Assembly (NCBI GenBank): GCA_963800065.1
Contig: CAWCZO010000003.1
Location: 434,001-498,000 of the forward strand
Origin: CAWJFJ01 sp963800065
GTDB lineage: Bacteria; Actinomycetota; Acidimicrobiia; Acidimicrobiales; UBA8190
Reading direction: 5' to 3'
Length of the DNA: 64,000 bases
Below the pieces are notes generated by a model, which was not told where the DNA came from, did not search any database, and was given only the letters and a program-made list of their open reading frames with translations. The position numbers and the translations under genes are program-made. Below, piece by piece: positions 43,501 through 52,016 of the stretch (within the stretch, counting starts at the first letter, position 1; every line of letters begins with the position of its first letter).

Positions 43501-46500
43501 CGGCGTCAGCTCGGTGATGGCCGGGACGTCCGACAACTACACCGTGGTGGTGTCCAACAGCGGACCCTCGAACGCTTCCAACCTGAGTGTGGCCGACACC
43601 CTCCCCACCCAGGGCCTCACCGGCGTCACCAGCCCGAGCCTGCCCGCCGGGGTGACCTTCAATTCGGGCACCGACACCTGGACCCTGGGATCCCTGGCGT
43701 CGGGGCAGTCGGTGACCCTGGAGCTGGCCGGCACCGTCCCCTCGGGGGCGACGGGCTCGACCTACGCCGACACGGCCACGGCCTCGGCCACCGACGCCTC
43801 CAGCGTCAGCGCCACCGCCACCGACACGTTGAGCGCCCAGGCCACCCTGGCCATCAGCAAGACCGACAACGACGGGGGATCGTCGGTCTCCTCGACCAAG
43901 GGCACGGCCGTTCCCGGCGCCTCGATCACCTACACCGTCGTGGCCTCCAACTCGGGGCCGTCCGACACCGCGGGGGCGTCGGTGACCGACCCTCTGGCCT
44001 TGAACCCGGACATCGCATCCGATACCTGGACGGCCACGGGGTCGGGAGGGGCCACCGGCTTCAGCGCCTCGGGATCGGGGAGCATCGCCGATTCGGTGAC
44101 CATCCCCGCCGGGGGTTCGGTCACCTACACGGTGACGGCCACCATCTATTCCACCGCCACCGGCACCCTGGCCAACGCCGCCACCGCCTCCGCCACCGAC
44201 GCCACCACCGTCACGGCCACCGACACCGACACCCTGAGCGCCAACGCCAACCTGACCATCACCGACTCAGACGGCGTCAGCTCGGTGGTGGCCGGGACCC
44301 CCGACACCTACGCCATCGTGGTCACGAACCCCGGGCCGTCGACCGCCTTCAACCTGAGCGTGACAGACACCCTCCCGACCCAGGGACTCACCGACATCAC
44401 CAGCCCCAGCCTGCCCGCCGGGGTGACCTTTGATTCAGTGACCGACACCTGGACCCTGGGGTCCCTGGCGACCGGGCAATCGGTGACCCTGGAGCTGGCG
44501 GGGACCGTCCCCTCGGGAGCCACCGGACCGACCTACGCCGACACGGCCACCGCCTCGGCCACCGACGCCACCACCGTCACGGCCACCGACACCGACACCC
44601 TGAGCGCCAACGCCAACCTGACCATCACCGACTCCGACGGCGTCAGCTCGGTGGTGGCCGGGACAGCGGACACCTACACCGTGGTGGTCTCGAACACCGG
44701 GCCGTCCAACGCCTCCAACCTGAGCGTGACAGACACCCTCCCGACCCAGGGACTCACCGACATCACCAGCCCCAGCCTGCCCGCCGGGGTGACCTTTGAT
44801 TCAGTGACCGACACCTGGACCCTGGGGTCCCTGGCGTCCGGTCAGTCGGTGACCCTGGAGCTGGCCGGGACGGTCCCGTCGGGGGCCACCGGACCGACCT
44901 ATGTGGACACGGCCACCGCCTCGGCCACCGACGCCACCACCGTCACGGCCACCGACACCGACAACCTCAGCCCCAAAGCCAACCTGACCATCAGTAACAC
45001 CGACGGCGTCAGCTCGGTGGTGGCCGGGACAGCGGACACCTACACCGTGGTGGTCTCCAACACCGGGCCGTCCAACGCCTCCAACCTGAGCGTGGCCGAC
45101 ACCCTCCCGGCCCAGGGACTCACCGGCGTCACCAGCCCCAGCCTGCCCGCCGGGGTGACCTTCAATTCGGGCACCGACACCTGGACCCTGGCCTCGCTGG
45201 CGTCGGGCCAGTCGCTCACCCTGGAACTGGCCGGCACCGTCCCGTCGGGGGCGACGGGCTCGACCTACGCCGACACGGCCACGGCCTCGGCGTCCGACGC
45301 CTCCAGTGTGAGCGCCACCGACACCGACTCCTTGAGCGCCCAGGCCACGCTGGCCATCAGCAAGACCGACAACGACGGGGGATCGTCGATCACCAGCGCC
45401 GTGGGCACGGCCGTGCCCGGCGCCTCCATCACCTACACCGTGGTGGCCTCCAACTCGGGGCCGTCCGACACCGCGGGAGGGTCGGTGACCGACCCCCTGG
45501 CCCTCAACCCGGACATCGCCTCCGACACCTGGACGGCCACGGGGTCGGGGGGAGCCACGGGCTTCAGCGCCTCGGGATCGGGCAGCATCGCCGACTCGGT
45601 GACCATCCCCGCCGGGGGTTCGGTCACCTACACGGTGACGGCCACCATCTATTCCAACGCCACCGGCACCCTGGCCAACACGGCCACCGCCTCGGCGTCC
45701 GACGCCACCACGGTGACGGCCACGGACACCGACACTCTCAGCGCCCAGGCCACCCTGGCCATCACCAAGACCGACAGCGACGGGGGATCGTCGGTCTCCT
45801 CGACCAAGGGCACGGCGGTGCCGGGGACGTCGATCACATACACCGTGGTGGCCTCGAACTCCGGACCCTCGACGGCCACCGGAGCGCAGGTGACCGACCC
45901 GCTGGCCCTCAACCCGGACATCGCCTCCGACACCTGGACGGCCACGGGGTCGGGGGGAGCCACCGGCTTCAGCTCCTCGGGATCGGGCAGCATCGCCGAC
46001 TCGGTGACCATCCCCGCCGGGGGTTCGGTCACCTACACGGTGACGGCCACCATCTGTTCCACCGCCACCGGCACCCTGGCCAACACGGCCACCGCCTCGG
46101 CCTCCGACGCCACCACGGTGACGGCCACGGACACCGACACCCTCAGCCCCAAAGCCAACCTGACCATCACCAACAGCGACGGCGTGAGCTCGGTGGTGGC
46201 CGGGACGTCCGACACCTACACCGTCGTCGTCTCCAACACCGGGCCGTCCAACGCCTCCACCCTGAGCGTGGCCGACACCCTCCCCACCCAGGGACTCACC
46301 GGCGTCACCAGCCCGAGCCTGCCCGCCGGGGTGACCTTCAATTCGGGCACCGACACCTGGACCCTGGCCTCGCTGGCGTCGGGCCAGTCGCTCACCCTGG
46401 AACTGGCCGGGACCGTCCCGTCGGGGGCGACGGGCTCGACCTACGCCGACACGGCCACGGCCTCGGCGTCCGACGCCTCCAGTGTCAGCGCCACCGACAC

Positions 46501-49264
46501 CGACTCCTTGAGCGCCCAGGCCACGCTGGCCATCAGCAAGACCGACAACGACGGGGGATCGTCGATCACCAGCGCCGTGGGCACGGCCGTGTCCGGCACC
46601 TCCATCACCTACACCGTGGTGGCCTCCAACTCGGGGCCGTCCGACACCGCGGGAGGGTCGGTGACCGACCCCCTGGCCCTCAACCCGGACATCGCCTCCG
46701 ACACCTGGACGGCCACGGGGTCGGGAGGGGCCACCGGCTTCAGCGCCTCGGGATCGGGCAGCATCGCCGACTCGGTGACCATCCCCGCCGGGGGTTCGGT
46801 CACCTACACGGTGACAGCCATTCTGCGGTCATCGGTGGCGGGGACGCTTTCGAACACGGCCACCGCCTCCGCCTCCGACGCTGCCACCGTCACGGCCACC
46901 GACACCGACACGCTGAGCGCCAACGCCGACCTCTCCATCAGTAACACCGACGGCGTCAGCTCGGTGGTGGCCGGGACAGCGGACACCTACACCGTGGTGG
47001 TCTCCAACACCGGGCCGTCCAACGCCTCCACCCTGAGCGTGGCCGACACCCTCCCGACCCAGGGCCTCACCGACATCACCAGCCCCAACCTGCCCGCCGG
47101 GGTGACCTTTAATTCAGTGACCGACACCTGGACCCTGGGATCCCTGGCGACCGGGCAATCGGTGACCCTGGAGCTGGCCGGGACCGTCCCGTCGGGGGCC
47201 ACCGGACCGACCTATGTGGACACGGCCACCGCATCGGCCACCGACGCCGCCACCGTCACGGCCACCGACACCGACACCCTGAGCGCCAACGCCAACCTGA
47301 CCATCACCGACTCCGACGGCGTCAGCTCGGTGGTGGCCGGGACCCCCGACACCTACGCCATCGTGGTCACGAACCCCGGGCCGTCGACCGCCTCCAACCT
47401 GAGCGTGACAGACACCCTCCCGACCCAGGGACTCACCGACATCACCAGCCCCAACCTGCCCGCCGGGGTGACCTTTAATTCAGTGACCGACACCTGGACC
47501 CTGGGATCCCTGGCGACCGGGCAATCGGTGACCCTGGAGCTGGCCGGCACCGTCCCCTCGGGGGCCACCGGACCGACCTATGTGGACACGGCCACCGCCT
47601 CCGCCTCCGACGCCGCCCCCGTCACGGCCACCGACACCGACACGCTGAGCACGACGGCCAACCTGACGGTGACCGACACCGATGGCGTGAGCTCCGTGGT
47701 GGCCGGAACCGCGGACACCTACACGATCGTCGTGTCCAACACGGGACCGGGCAACGCCTCCAACCTGAGCGTGAGTGACACCCTCCCCACCCAGGGAGTC
47801 ACCGACATCACCAGCCCCAGTTTGCCCGCCGGGGTGACCTTTGATTCAGTGACCGACACCTGGACCCTGGGATCCCTGGCGACCGGGCAATCGGTGACCC
47901 TGGAGTTGGCCGGGACCGTCCCGTCGGGGGCCACCGGACCGACCTATGTGGACACGGCCACCGCCTCCGCCTCCGACGCCGCCCTGGTCAGCGCCACCGA
48001 CAGCGACACCCTGGGGATTCAGGGAGACGTCACCACCACCATGACCGACAACGTCGGTGGGTCGTCGGTCGTCCCGACGACGGGTACGGGGGCACCGGGG
48101 ACCTCGATCACCTACACCGTGGTGGCGTCGGACTCGGGTCCGAGCGACGTGACCGGGGCCGAGATCTACGACCCGATGACGGTGGTCCACGACTTCAGCT
48201 CGGACACGTGGACGGCCACCGCATCCGGGGGCGCCACCGGTTTCACCCCGTCGGGATCGGGGAGCATCGACGACGTCGTCACCATCCCCGCCGGCGGCTC
48301 CATCACCTACACCGTGGAGGCCACCATCTCTGCCTCGGCCTCCGGGACGCTCTCGAACACCGTCACCCTCACGCCACCGTCGGGGTACACCAACACCAAC
48401 CCTCTGGCCACCTCCGGAGGGGCGGTGAGCGCCACCGACAGCGACGCCTTGGTGATGGCCGATCTCACCATCACCGACTCCGACGGACAGAGTTCGGTCG
48501 GCGCCGGCGACTCCGACACGTACACGATCGTCGTCACCGACACCGGGTCGTCGGGCGCCTCCAACCTGAGCGTGGTCGACACGCTCCCGAGCCAGGGGCT
48601 CGGAGATGTCTCGAGCCCGAGCCTGCCGTCGGGGGTGACCTTCGATTCGGCCACCGACACCTGGACGATGTCGTCACTGGCGGCCGGACAGTCGATCACC
48701 CTCGAGCTCTCGGGGACGGTCCCGTCAGGGGCGACGGGCTCCACCTACACGGACTCCGCCACCGCCTCAGCCTCGAACGCCACATCGGTCAGCGCCACCG
48801 ACATCGACACCGTGGGGGACCAGGGGGACGTCACCATCACCATGACCGACGACGACGGGGGATCGTCGATCGCCCCGACGACCGGAACGGCGGTGGCCGG
48901 CACCTCGATCACGTACACCATCACCGCCTCCAACACGGGACCGAGCACCGTCAGCGGGGCCGAGACCTACGATCCGGTGTCGGTGATCAAGACGGTCAAG
49001 ACGGACACGTGGACAGCCACCGGATCCGGGGGGGCCACCGGCTTCACACCGTCGGGATCGGGGAGCATCGACGACATCGTCACCATCCCTGCCGGCGGCT
49101 CCATCACATATACGGTGGTGGCCACCATCAGCTCCACGGCCACGGGGACCCTCTCGAACACCGTGACGTTGACGCCCCCCTCCGGCTTCACCAACACCAA
49201 TCCCCTGGCCATCGCCGGTGGCGTCGTCTTCGCCACCGACAAGGACAGCATCACGCCGTCGTGA
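37550..49264 (+). CDS. Giant surface protein: two Cys-paired beta-sandwich modules plus 28 DUF11-type repeats
   Basis: About 3,904 residues. GTG 37550 follows a run of seven G; an in-frame GTG at 37529 is less likely. A basic and hydrophobic N-terminus (ALAFAPGVFLGVVLGALAAW) gives a signal peptide or anchor. Residues about 35-300 hold two related modules, each with a Cys pair and a D-x-D-G-N-A strand. From about residue 307 to the end run 28 tandem repeats of 122-145 residues with the DUF11 pattern (SYTIVASNSGPS, VTDPLALNPD, SVTIPAGGSVTYTV). Sixteen are a short type, eleven a long type and one is a hybrid. There is no LPxTG, C-terminal helix or obvious calcium site, so the attachment mode is unclear. 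It probably acts as a long stalk or matrix fibre. A paralogue of its N-terminal modules is encoded next door. Confidence 0.9.
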   Translation: MKGFCRRTWMALAFAPGVFLGVVLGALAAWASTGPSAGIVGTVGAEVHVVLQIHTQPSFANDSVLVQSSQLTFECASVTYETLQGGSTSSPRTSLDSITVILDSDGNADLTVDAVNCAPGTAIVEADLAAAPYYTATATLKIAPPEVLKAGLTVSPNKEVETGQTPATGESDVYAVFTVSADPVYAGQQVQISSPQLEDRCGQGWRWEPNGGAAVNGLPPAMGNPISTLDDDGNAAFVFKGASCASGPSVVVADVLAGSHPTYTTTFKIKPPSSKATTKEAPRAAKATVPVTLTLSPTPVTEIGFSASGDLSITKTDNDGGSSITSTAGTAVPGTSISYTIVASNSGPTAANGASVTDALALNPDISTDTWTAKGSGGASGFSASGSGNISDSVNLPAGGSVTYTVVATIQSSAMGTLTNTATITPPPGFTDDNPGNNSATDTDTLKPTDDLSITKTDNDHGSVTAGSPITYKIVVSDGGPSDTSHLNVVDTLPAQGLTNISSPNLPAGVTFSAATNSWSLSSLPTGQSVTLELAGTVPSGATGTSYTNTAIASATDAAPVSATDTDALVTLADLAISDTDGTSSVVAGSPDTYTIVVSNTGPSDASNLGVVDTPATQGLTGVSSPGLPSGVSFNAATESWSLSSLPAGQSVTLELSGTIPSGATGNSYTNTAAASASDAATVDATDTDSLGSNATLAITNSDGVSSVVAGTSDNYTVVVSNSGPSNASNLSVADTLPTQGFTNISSPSLPTGVTFNSVTDTWTLASLASGQSVTLELAGTVPSGATGPTYADTATASASDATTVSATDTDTLSAKATLVITKTDNDGGSSVTSTKGTAVPGASITYTVVASNTGPSNTTGGSVTDPLALNPDIASDTWTATGSTGTTGFSASGSGNIADSVTIPAGGSVTYTVTAILTSSASGTLSNTATASASDATTVTATDTDTLSPKANLTITNSDGVSSVVAGTSDTYTMVVTNTGPSNASNLSVADTLPTQGFTNITSPSLPTGVPFNSATDTWTLASLASGQSVTLELAGTVPSGATGPTYADTATASATDATTVTATDTDTLSAQATLAITKTDNDGGSSITNAVGNVVPGASITYTIVASNSGPSNATNLSVVDTLPAEGLTNVTSPSLPSGVTFNSGTDTWTLASLASGQSVTLELAGTVPPSATGSSYTNAASVSASDGSLVTTTDTDSLHPKATLAITKTDNDGGSSITNAVGTAVPGASITYTVVASNSGPSTATGASVTDPLASNPLISSDTWTATGSGGATGFSASGSGSIADSVTIPPGASVAYTVTATLTASASGTLSNTATASASDATTVTATDTDTLSPKATLTITNSDGVSSVVAGTPDTYTVVVTNSGPSNASTLSVADTLPTQGFTNVTSPSLPSGVTFNSVTDTWTLASLASGQSVTLELAGTVPSGATGPTYADTATASATDASSVSATDTDGLSAQATLAITNSDGVSSVVAGTSDTYTVVVTNSGPSTASTLSVADTLPTQGFTNVTSPSLPSGVTFNSVTDTWTLASLASGQSVTLELAGTVPSGATGPTYADTATASAADASSVSATDTDGLSAQATLAITKTDNDGGSSITNAVGTAVAGTSITYTIVAVNSGPSTAAGAQVSDPLASNPDITSDTWTSTGSGGATGFSASGSGSINDSMTIPVGGSVSYTVKAALSSSATGTLSNTSSASASDASTASATDTDTLGSRATLAITKTDSDGGSSVSSTKGTAVPGTSITYTVVASNSGPSTATGAQVTDPLALNPDIASDTWTATGSGGATGFSASGSGSIADSVTIPAGGSVTYTVTATIYSTATGTLANTATASATDATTVTATDTDNLSPKANLTISNTDGVSSVVAGTADTYTVVVSNTGPSNASNLSVADTLPAQGLTGVTSPSLPAGVTFNSGTDTWTLASLASGQSLTLELAGTVPSGATGSTYADTATASASDASSVSATDTDSLSAQATLAITDSDGVSSVMAGTSDNYTVVVSNSGPSNASNLSVADTLPTQGLTGVTSPSLPAGVTFNSGTDTWTLGSLASGQSVTLELAGTVPSGATGSTYADTATASATDASSVSATATDTLSAQATLAISKTDNDGGSSVSSTKGTAVPGASITYTVVASNSGPSDTAGASVTDPLALNPDIASDTWTATGSGGATGFSASGSGSIADSVTIPAGGSVTYTVTATIYSTATGTLANAATASATDATTVTATDTDTLSANANLTITDSDGVSSVVAGTPDTYAIVVTNPGPSTAFNLSVTDTLPTQGLTDITSPSLPAGVTFDSVTDTWTLGSLATGQSVTLELAGTVPSGATGPTYADTATASATDATTVTATDTDTLSANANLTITDSDGVSSVVAGTADTYTVVVSNTGPSNASNLSVTDTLPTQGLTDITSPSLPAGVTFDSVTDTWTLGSLASGQSVTLELAGTVPSGATGPTYVDTATASATDATTVTATDTDNLSPKANLTISNTDGVSSVVAGTADTYTVVVSNTGPSNASNLSVADTLPAQGLTGVTSPSLPAGVTFNSGTDTWTLASLASGQSLTLELAGTVPSGATGSTYADTATASASDASSVSATDTDSLSAQATLAISKTDNDGGSSITSAVGTAVPGASITYTVVASNSGPSDTAGGSVTDPLALNPDIASDTWTATGSGGATGFSASGSGSIADSVTIPAGGSVTYTVTATIYSNATGTLANTATASASDATTVTATDTDTLSAQATLAITKTDSDGGSSVSSTKGTAVPGTSITYTVVASNSGPSTATGAQVTDPLALNPDIASDTWTATGSGGATGFSSSGSGSIADSVTIPAGGSVTYTVTATICSTATGTLANTATASASDATTVTATDTDTLSPKANLTITNSDGVSSVVAGTSDTYTVVVSNTGPSNASTLSVADTLPTQGLTGVTSPSLPAGVTFNSGTDTWTLASLASGQSLTLELAGTVPSGATGSTYADTATASASDASSVSATDTDSLSAQATLAISKTDNDGGSSITSAVGTAVSGTSITYTVVASNSGPSDTAGGSVTDPLALNPDIASDTWTATGSGGATGFSASGSGSIADSVTIPAGGSVTYTVTAILRSSVAGTLSNTATASASDAATVTATDTDTLSANADLSISNTDGVSSVVAGTADTYTVVVSNTGPSNASTLSVADTLPTQGLTDITSPNLPAGVTFNSVTDTWTLGSLATGQSVTLELAGTVPSGATGPTYVDTATASATDAATVTATDTDTLSANANLTITDSDGVSSVVAGTPDTYAIVVTNPGPSTASNLSVTDTLPTQGLTDITSPNLPAGVTFNSVTDTWTLGSLATGQSVTLELAGTVPSGATGPTYVDTATASASDAAPVTATDTDTLSTTANLTVTDTDGVSSVVAGTADTYTIVVSNTGPGNASNLSVSDTLPTQGVTDITSPSLPAGVTFDSVTDTWTLGSLATGQSVTLELAGTVPSGATGPTYVDTATASASDAALVSATDSDTLGIQGDVTTTMTDNVGGSSVVPTTGTGAPGTSITYTVVASDSGPSDVTGAEIYDPMTVVHDFSSDTWTATASGGATGFTPSGSGSIDDVVTIPAGGSITYTVEATISASASGTLSNTVTLTPPSGYTNTNPLATSGGAVSATDSDALVMADLTITDSDGQSSVGAGDSDTYTIVVTDTGSSGASNLSVVDTLPSQGLGDVSSPSLPSGVTFDSATDTWTMSSLAAGQSITLELSGTVPSGATGSTYTDSATASASNATSVSATDIDTVGDQGDVTITMTDDDGGSSIAPTTGTAVAGTSITYTITASNTGPSTVSGAETYDPVSVIKTVKTDTWTATGSGGATGFTPSGSGSIDDIVTIPAGGSITYTVVATISSTATGTLSNTVTLTPPSGFTNTNPLAIAGGVVFATDKDSITPS
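38471..49261 (+). repeat. Tandem array of 28 DUF11-type coding repeats
   Basis: Units of the short type are 366 bp (122 codons) and start NLTITDSDGVSSVVAG or close to it; long-type units of about 135 codons start ATLAITKTDNDGGSS. Order (S short, L long, H hybrid): L S S S L S H L S S L L S S L S S S L L S L S S S L S L. Some copies are almost identical: the units near 43110 and 44980 differ at about one base over their length. Such identity implies recent duplication or gene conversion and could cause assembly collapse. Confidence 0.9.
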
Positions 49265-49649
49265 CGCTATAAGGTGCACCGGCGAGGGACCGGGGTCCCG
49301 GTTCCCGCTCAGGGTGGCCGGCCGTGGGTGTTTCGGTGGTCACGGGGTCCCCGGGAAACACTGTGAGTAGTCGACCGTTTACCACACTCAGAGGCCTTCC
49401 CCTCTCTTTCTGTGGGTTCAGGGACCGTCTGGCCACGTCAAGTGGACGAAAAATCACCATCAGGCGTGAAGTTGGACAATGTTTCGCCAACAAGATCCCT
49501 AAAAGTGGTGATGTCCCCTATGGCCCTGACCGTGGACAATGCACTGTACGTGGGCCCGACAAGGAGGCTCGCGAGGGAGGGCGAAGCTACGACGGCCCCT
49601 GGACGTAGGCCTCCCGCCGACAACACCGTCGACAAGGAGCAGGAAACTA
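49265..49649. other. Intergenic region after the giant gene
   Basis: 385 bases without a supported gene. GGACAATG occurs twice (near 49475 and 49535). No strong hairpin terminator is seen right after the giant gene, so read-through into the next gene is possible. Confidence 0.35.
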
Positions 49650-50588
49650 ATGAACGTCCGTCATAGTCGTCTTACACGGTTGATCGCATTGACCGTCGTA
49701 GTGAGCATGCCGGTGTTGGGCCTGGCGGGAGTCGCCTCGGCGGCTGCCAAGGGTTCGCCGGCGTGGTGCGCCAAGCACCCGGGTGCTGCTGGCAAGAAGG
49801 CCGGCTGCGCCACCAAAACTGGTGGCGGCGGCACAGGCGGCCCTCCGCCCGTGACCGAGATCCAGGTGACCGTGGACCCGAACCCCGTTATCGAGACGGG
49901 TGTCTCGGAAATCCACGCCATCATCCAGGTCGAGGCGCAGCCCGCCTTCGCCGGTGACCCTGTGTTCATCTACTCCCAGCAGCTCGTCAACTCCTGCGCG
50001 ACAGGGTCGGTTGAGTTCAGGGAGAACGAGGGTTCGTCGCTGTCGGTTGAGCAGGGCGAGAGCGCCACTGTCAACCTCGACAACGATGGCAACGCCACGG
50101 TGGAAGTCGACGCGTCCGAATGTGCCCCCGGGCCCAGCCTGGTCGAGGCCGACCTCGTGAACGCGCCGTACTACACCGCCACCACGACGCTGCAGGCCAA
50201 CCCGCCGAACGTGACCACTCCTGGTCTCACGGCGTTCCCGAACCCTGAGGTCGAAGTGGGCGATGGAACCACAACCGGTTCCAACGTCTACGCCGTCTTC
50301 TACTTCGAGGACAACCCCGTGTACGCGGAGACCCCGGTGGAGATCTCCTCCGCCCAGCTCCAGAACCGCTGCCTCACCGCCCACACCTGGTCGGCCGGCA
50401 ACGGCGGGAGTGGCGACGCCACCGGTGGGACGACCACCTTGGACAACGACGGTAACGCCGTGTTCATCTTCGAGGGCGTCTCGTGTGCCCCCGGGCCGTC
50501 CACAGTGGTTGCCGACCTGGTTGGTGGTACGCACGACACCTACCCGGTGACGTTCACCATCAACTCACCGACGCCCACCGTCGCCTAA
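49650..50588 (+). CDS. Secreted two-module protein, paralogue of the giant protein's N-terminus
   Basis: A 312-residue exported protein. The signal peptide (LTRLIALTVVVSMPVLGLAG) ends VASA|A. After a Gly-rich linker come two related modules of about 110 residues. Each has the sequence of marks Q-L-x-x-x-C, then D-N-D-G-N-A, then C-A-P-G-P-S-x-V-x-A-D followed by a tyrosine-ending strand (YYTATTTL, DTYPVTFTI). The same two modules open the giant DUF11 protein next door. AAGGAG and a strong hairpin after the stop suggest high expression. I infer a surface or matrix component, perhaps assembling with the giant protein through these modules. I recognise no named family for them. Confidence 0.75.
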   Translation: MNVRHSRLTRLIALTVVVSMPVLGLAGVASAAAKGSPAWCAKHPGAAGKKAGCATKTGGGGTGGPPPVTEIQVTVDPNPVIETGVSEIHAIIQVEAQPAFAGDPVFIYSQQLVNSCATGSVEFRENEGSSLSVEQGESATVNLDNDGNATVEVDASECAPGPSLVEADLVNAPYYTATTTLQANPPNVTTPGLTAFPNPEVEVGDGTTTGSNVYAVFYFEDNPVYAETPVEISSAQLQNRCLTAHTWSAGNGGSGDATGGTTTLDNDGNAVFIFEGVSCAPGPSTVVADLVGGTHDTYPVTFTINSPTPTVA

Positions 50589-50619
50589 AGGCTCCGACGG
50601 GCAGTAACTGCAACACAGT

Positions 50620-50663
50620 AAGAGCGGGAAGGGGGGCGCATTGCGCCCCCCTTCCCGGCTCTT
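50620..50663 (+). terminator. Strong hairpin terminator
   Basis: AAGAGC and GGGAAGGGGGGCGCA pair with TGCGCCCCCCTTCCC and GGCTCTT, about 21 bp with a single one-base bulge and a tiny loop at 50641. It lies 32 bases after the stop of the two-module protein gene. No U-tract follows. Confidence 0.8.
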
Positions 50664-50767
50664 GGGAGAGGTTCGCTGCGCCGGAAGTGGCGCAGTGCAG
50701 AGTGTCGAGGACCCACCCGTTCGAGGGTGAGAAACACAAGATCTGAACGCGAAGGGGGGGGTTCAGG

Positions 50768-52000
50768 ATGCAAGGTCACCGTCGCGCCGTCATGTCCACG
50801 GTGCTCTTCACCCTCGTGGTCGCCGTGACGGCCAGCCTGACCCTCTTTCTGGGGTCGACGGCCCAGGCGGACGGGCGCTCGCCTGGTGTGGCCGCTCACC
50901 GGGCCCAGACCGTGAGCTCTCTGGGCGAGCTCATCGCCTCCGACGCCTGGTCCGGTGACGACTTCGGCTGGTCGGTGGCGGTGTCGGGGTCGACCGCCGT
51001 GGTGGGCGCACCGTACGCCAACTCCTACGCCGGAGCCGCCTACGTCTTCACCGACTCGGGTGGCAGCTGGACCCAGGAGGCCGAGCTGACGGCCTCCGAC
51101 GGCGCGTCGGGCGACGAGTTCGGGTGGTCGGTGGCCATCTCCGGCTCCACCGTGGTGGTCGGCGCACCCAACCACTACTTCGGGATCGGGGCCGCCTACG
51201 TCTTCACCGACTCCGGGGGTAGCTGGACGGATCAGGATGAACTCACCGCCTCGGGCCTGGGAGTGGCCACCGAGGTCAAGTTCGGCTACTCGGTGGTGAC
51301 GTCGGGTCAGACCGTCATGGTGGGCGCCGACGGCTACGACTCCAAGGCGGGGGCCGTCTTCGTCTTCACCGACGCCGGCGGGACCTGGAGCCAGCAGGCG
51401 CAGCTGACCCCCACCGACGCCGGTGTCGGCCAGGAATTCGGGTGGTCGATGGCGGTGTCGGGTCCGACCCTGCTGGTGAGCGCCGTGAAAGCCCACGACG
51501 ACACCGGTGCCGTCTACGTCTTCTCCGACGCCGGCGGCTCCTGGACACAGGAGGCCGAGCTCACGGCGTCGGACGCCGCCGGCAACAACTACTTCGGGGA
51601 CAAGGTGGCCATCTCGGGATCGCGGATCGTGGCCGGTGCCCCGGGCCACGACGCCGAGCAGGGTGCCGCCTACGTCTTCACCGGTTCGGGCGCCACCTGG
51701 AGGCAGGTGGCCGAGCTGACGGCCTCTGACGGTGGACCCGACGACTGTTTCGGATGGGCGGTGGGGGTGTCGGGAACGACCGTCCTGGTGGGGGCCGAGC
51801 AGACCGACGCCGACAACGGGGCCGCCTACATGTTCAAGAAGAAGGGCTCCAAGTGGCGGCAGGAGGCCGAGCTGGCGGCCAACGACGGGGGGACGACCGA
51901 CGAGTTCGGGTACTCGGCGTCGCTGTCGGGGACCACGGCGCTCATCGGGGCCGACGGGGACGAGGCCGGTGCGGGGTCGGCCTTCCTCTACAAGTTGTGA
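50768..52000 (+). CDS. Secreted FG-GAP repeat protein (seven-bladed propeller predicted)
   Basis: A 410-residue exported protein. The signal peptide spans about residues 5-35 (VLFTLVVAVTASLTLFLGS, cleavage near AQA). Seven repeats of about 52 residues follow, each with an FG-GAP-like set: ELTASDGxxxDxFGWSVAVSG, VVVGAP and GAAYVFTDSGGSW. Seven copies match an integrin-alpha-type beta-propeller. The calcium-binding DxDxDG loops of integrins are not obvious. It probably binds a surface ligand. GGTTCAGG precedes the ATG; the gene converges on the next, with 16 bases between stops. Confidence 0.88.
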   Translation: MQGHRRAVMSTVLFTLVVAVTASLTLFLGSTAQADGRSPGVAAHRAQTVSSLGELIASDAWSGDDFGWSVAVSGSTAVVGAPYANSYAGAAYVFTDSGGSWTQEAELTASDGASGDEFGWSVAISGSTVVVGAPNHYFGIGAAYVFTDSGGSWTDQDELTASGLGVATEVKFGYSVVTSGQTVMVGADGYDSKAGAVFVFTDAGGTWSQQAQLTPTDAGVGQEFGWSMAVSGPTLLVSAVKAHDDTGAVYVFSDAGGSWTQEAELTASDAAGNNYFGDKVAISGSRIVAGAPGHDAEQGAAYVFTGSGATWRQVAELTASDGGPDDCFGWAVGVSGTTVLVGAEQTDADNGAAYMFKKKGSKWRQEAELAANDGGTTDEFGYSASLSGTTALIGADGDEAGAGSAFLYKL

Positions 52001-52016
52001 CCCTGTCCGTGAGCGC

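Noticed and set aside
39034..48744. Many minus-strand frames of 60-70 codons spaced 366 bases apart
   Set aside because: They are mirror images of the DUF11 repeat unit, not separate genes.
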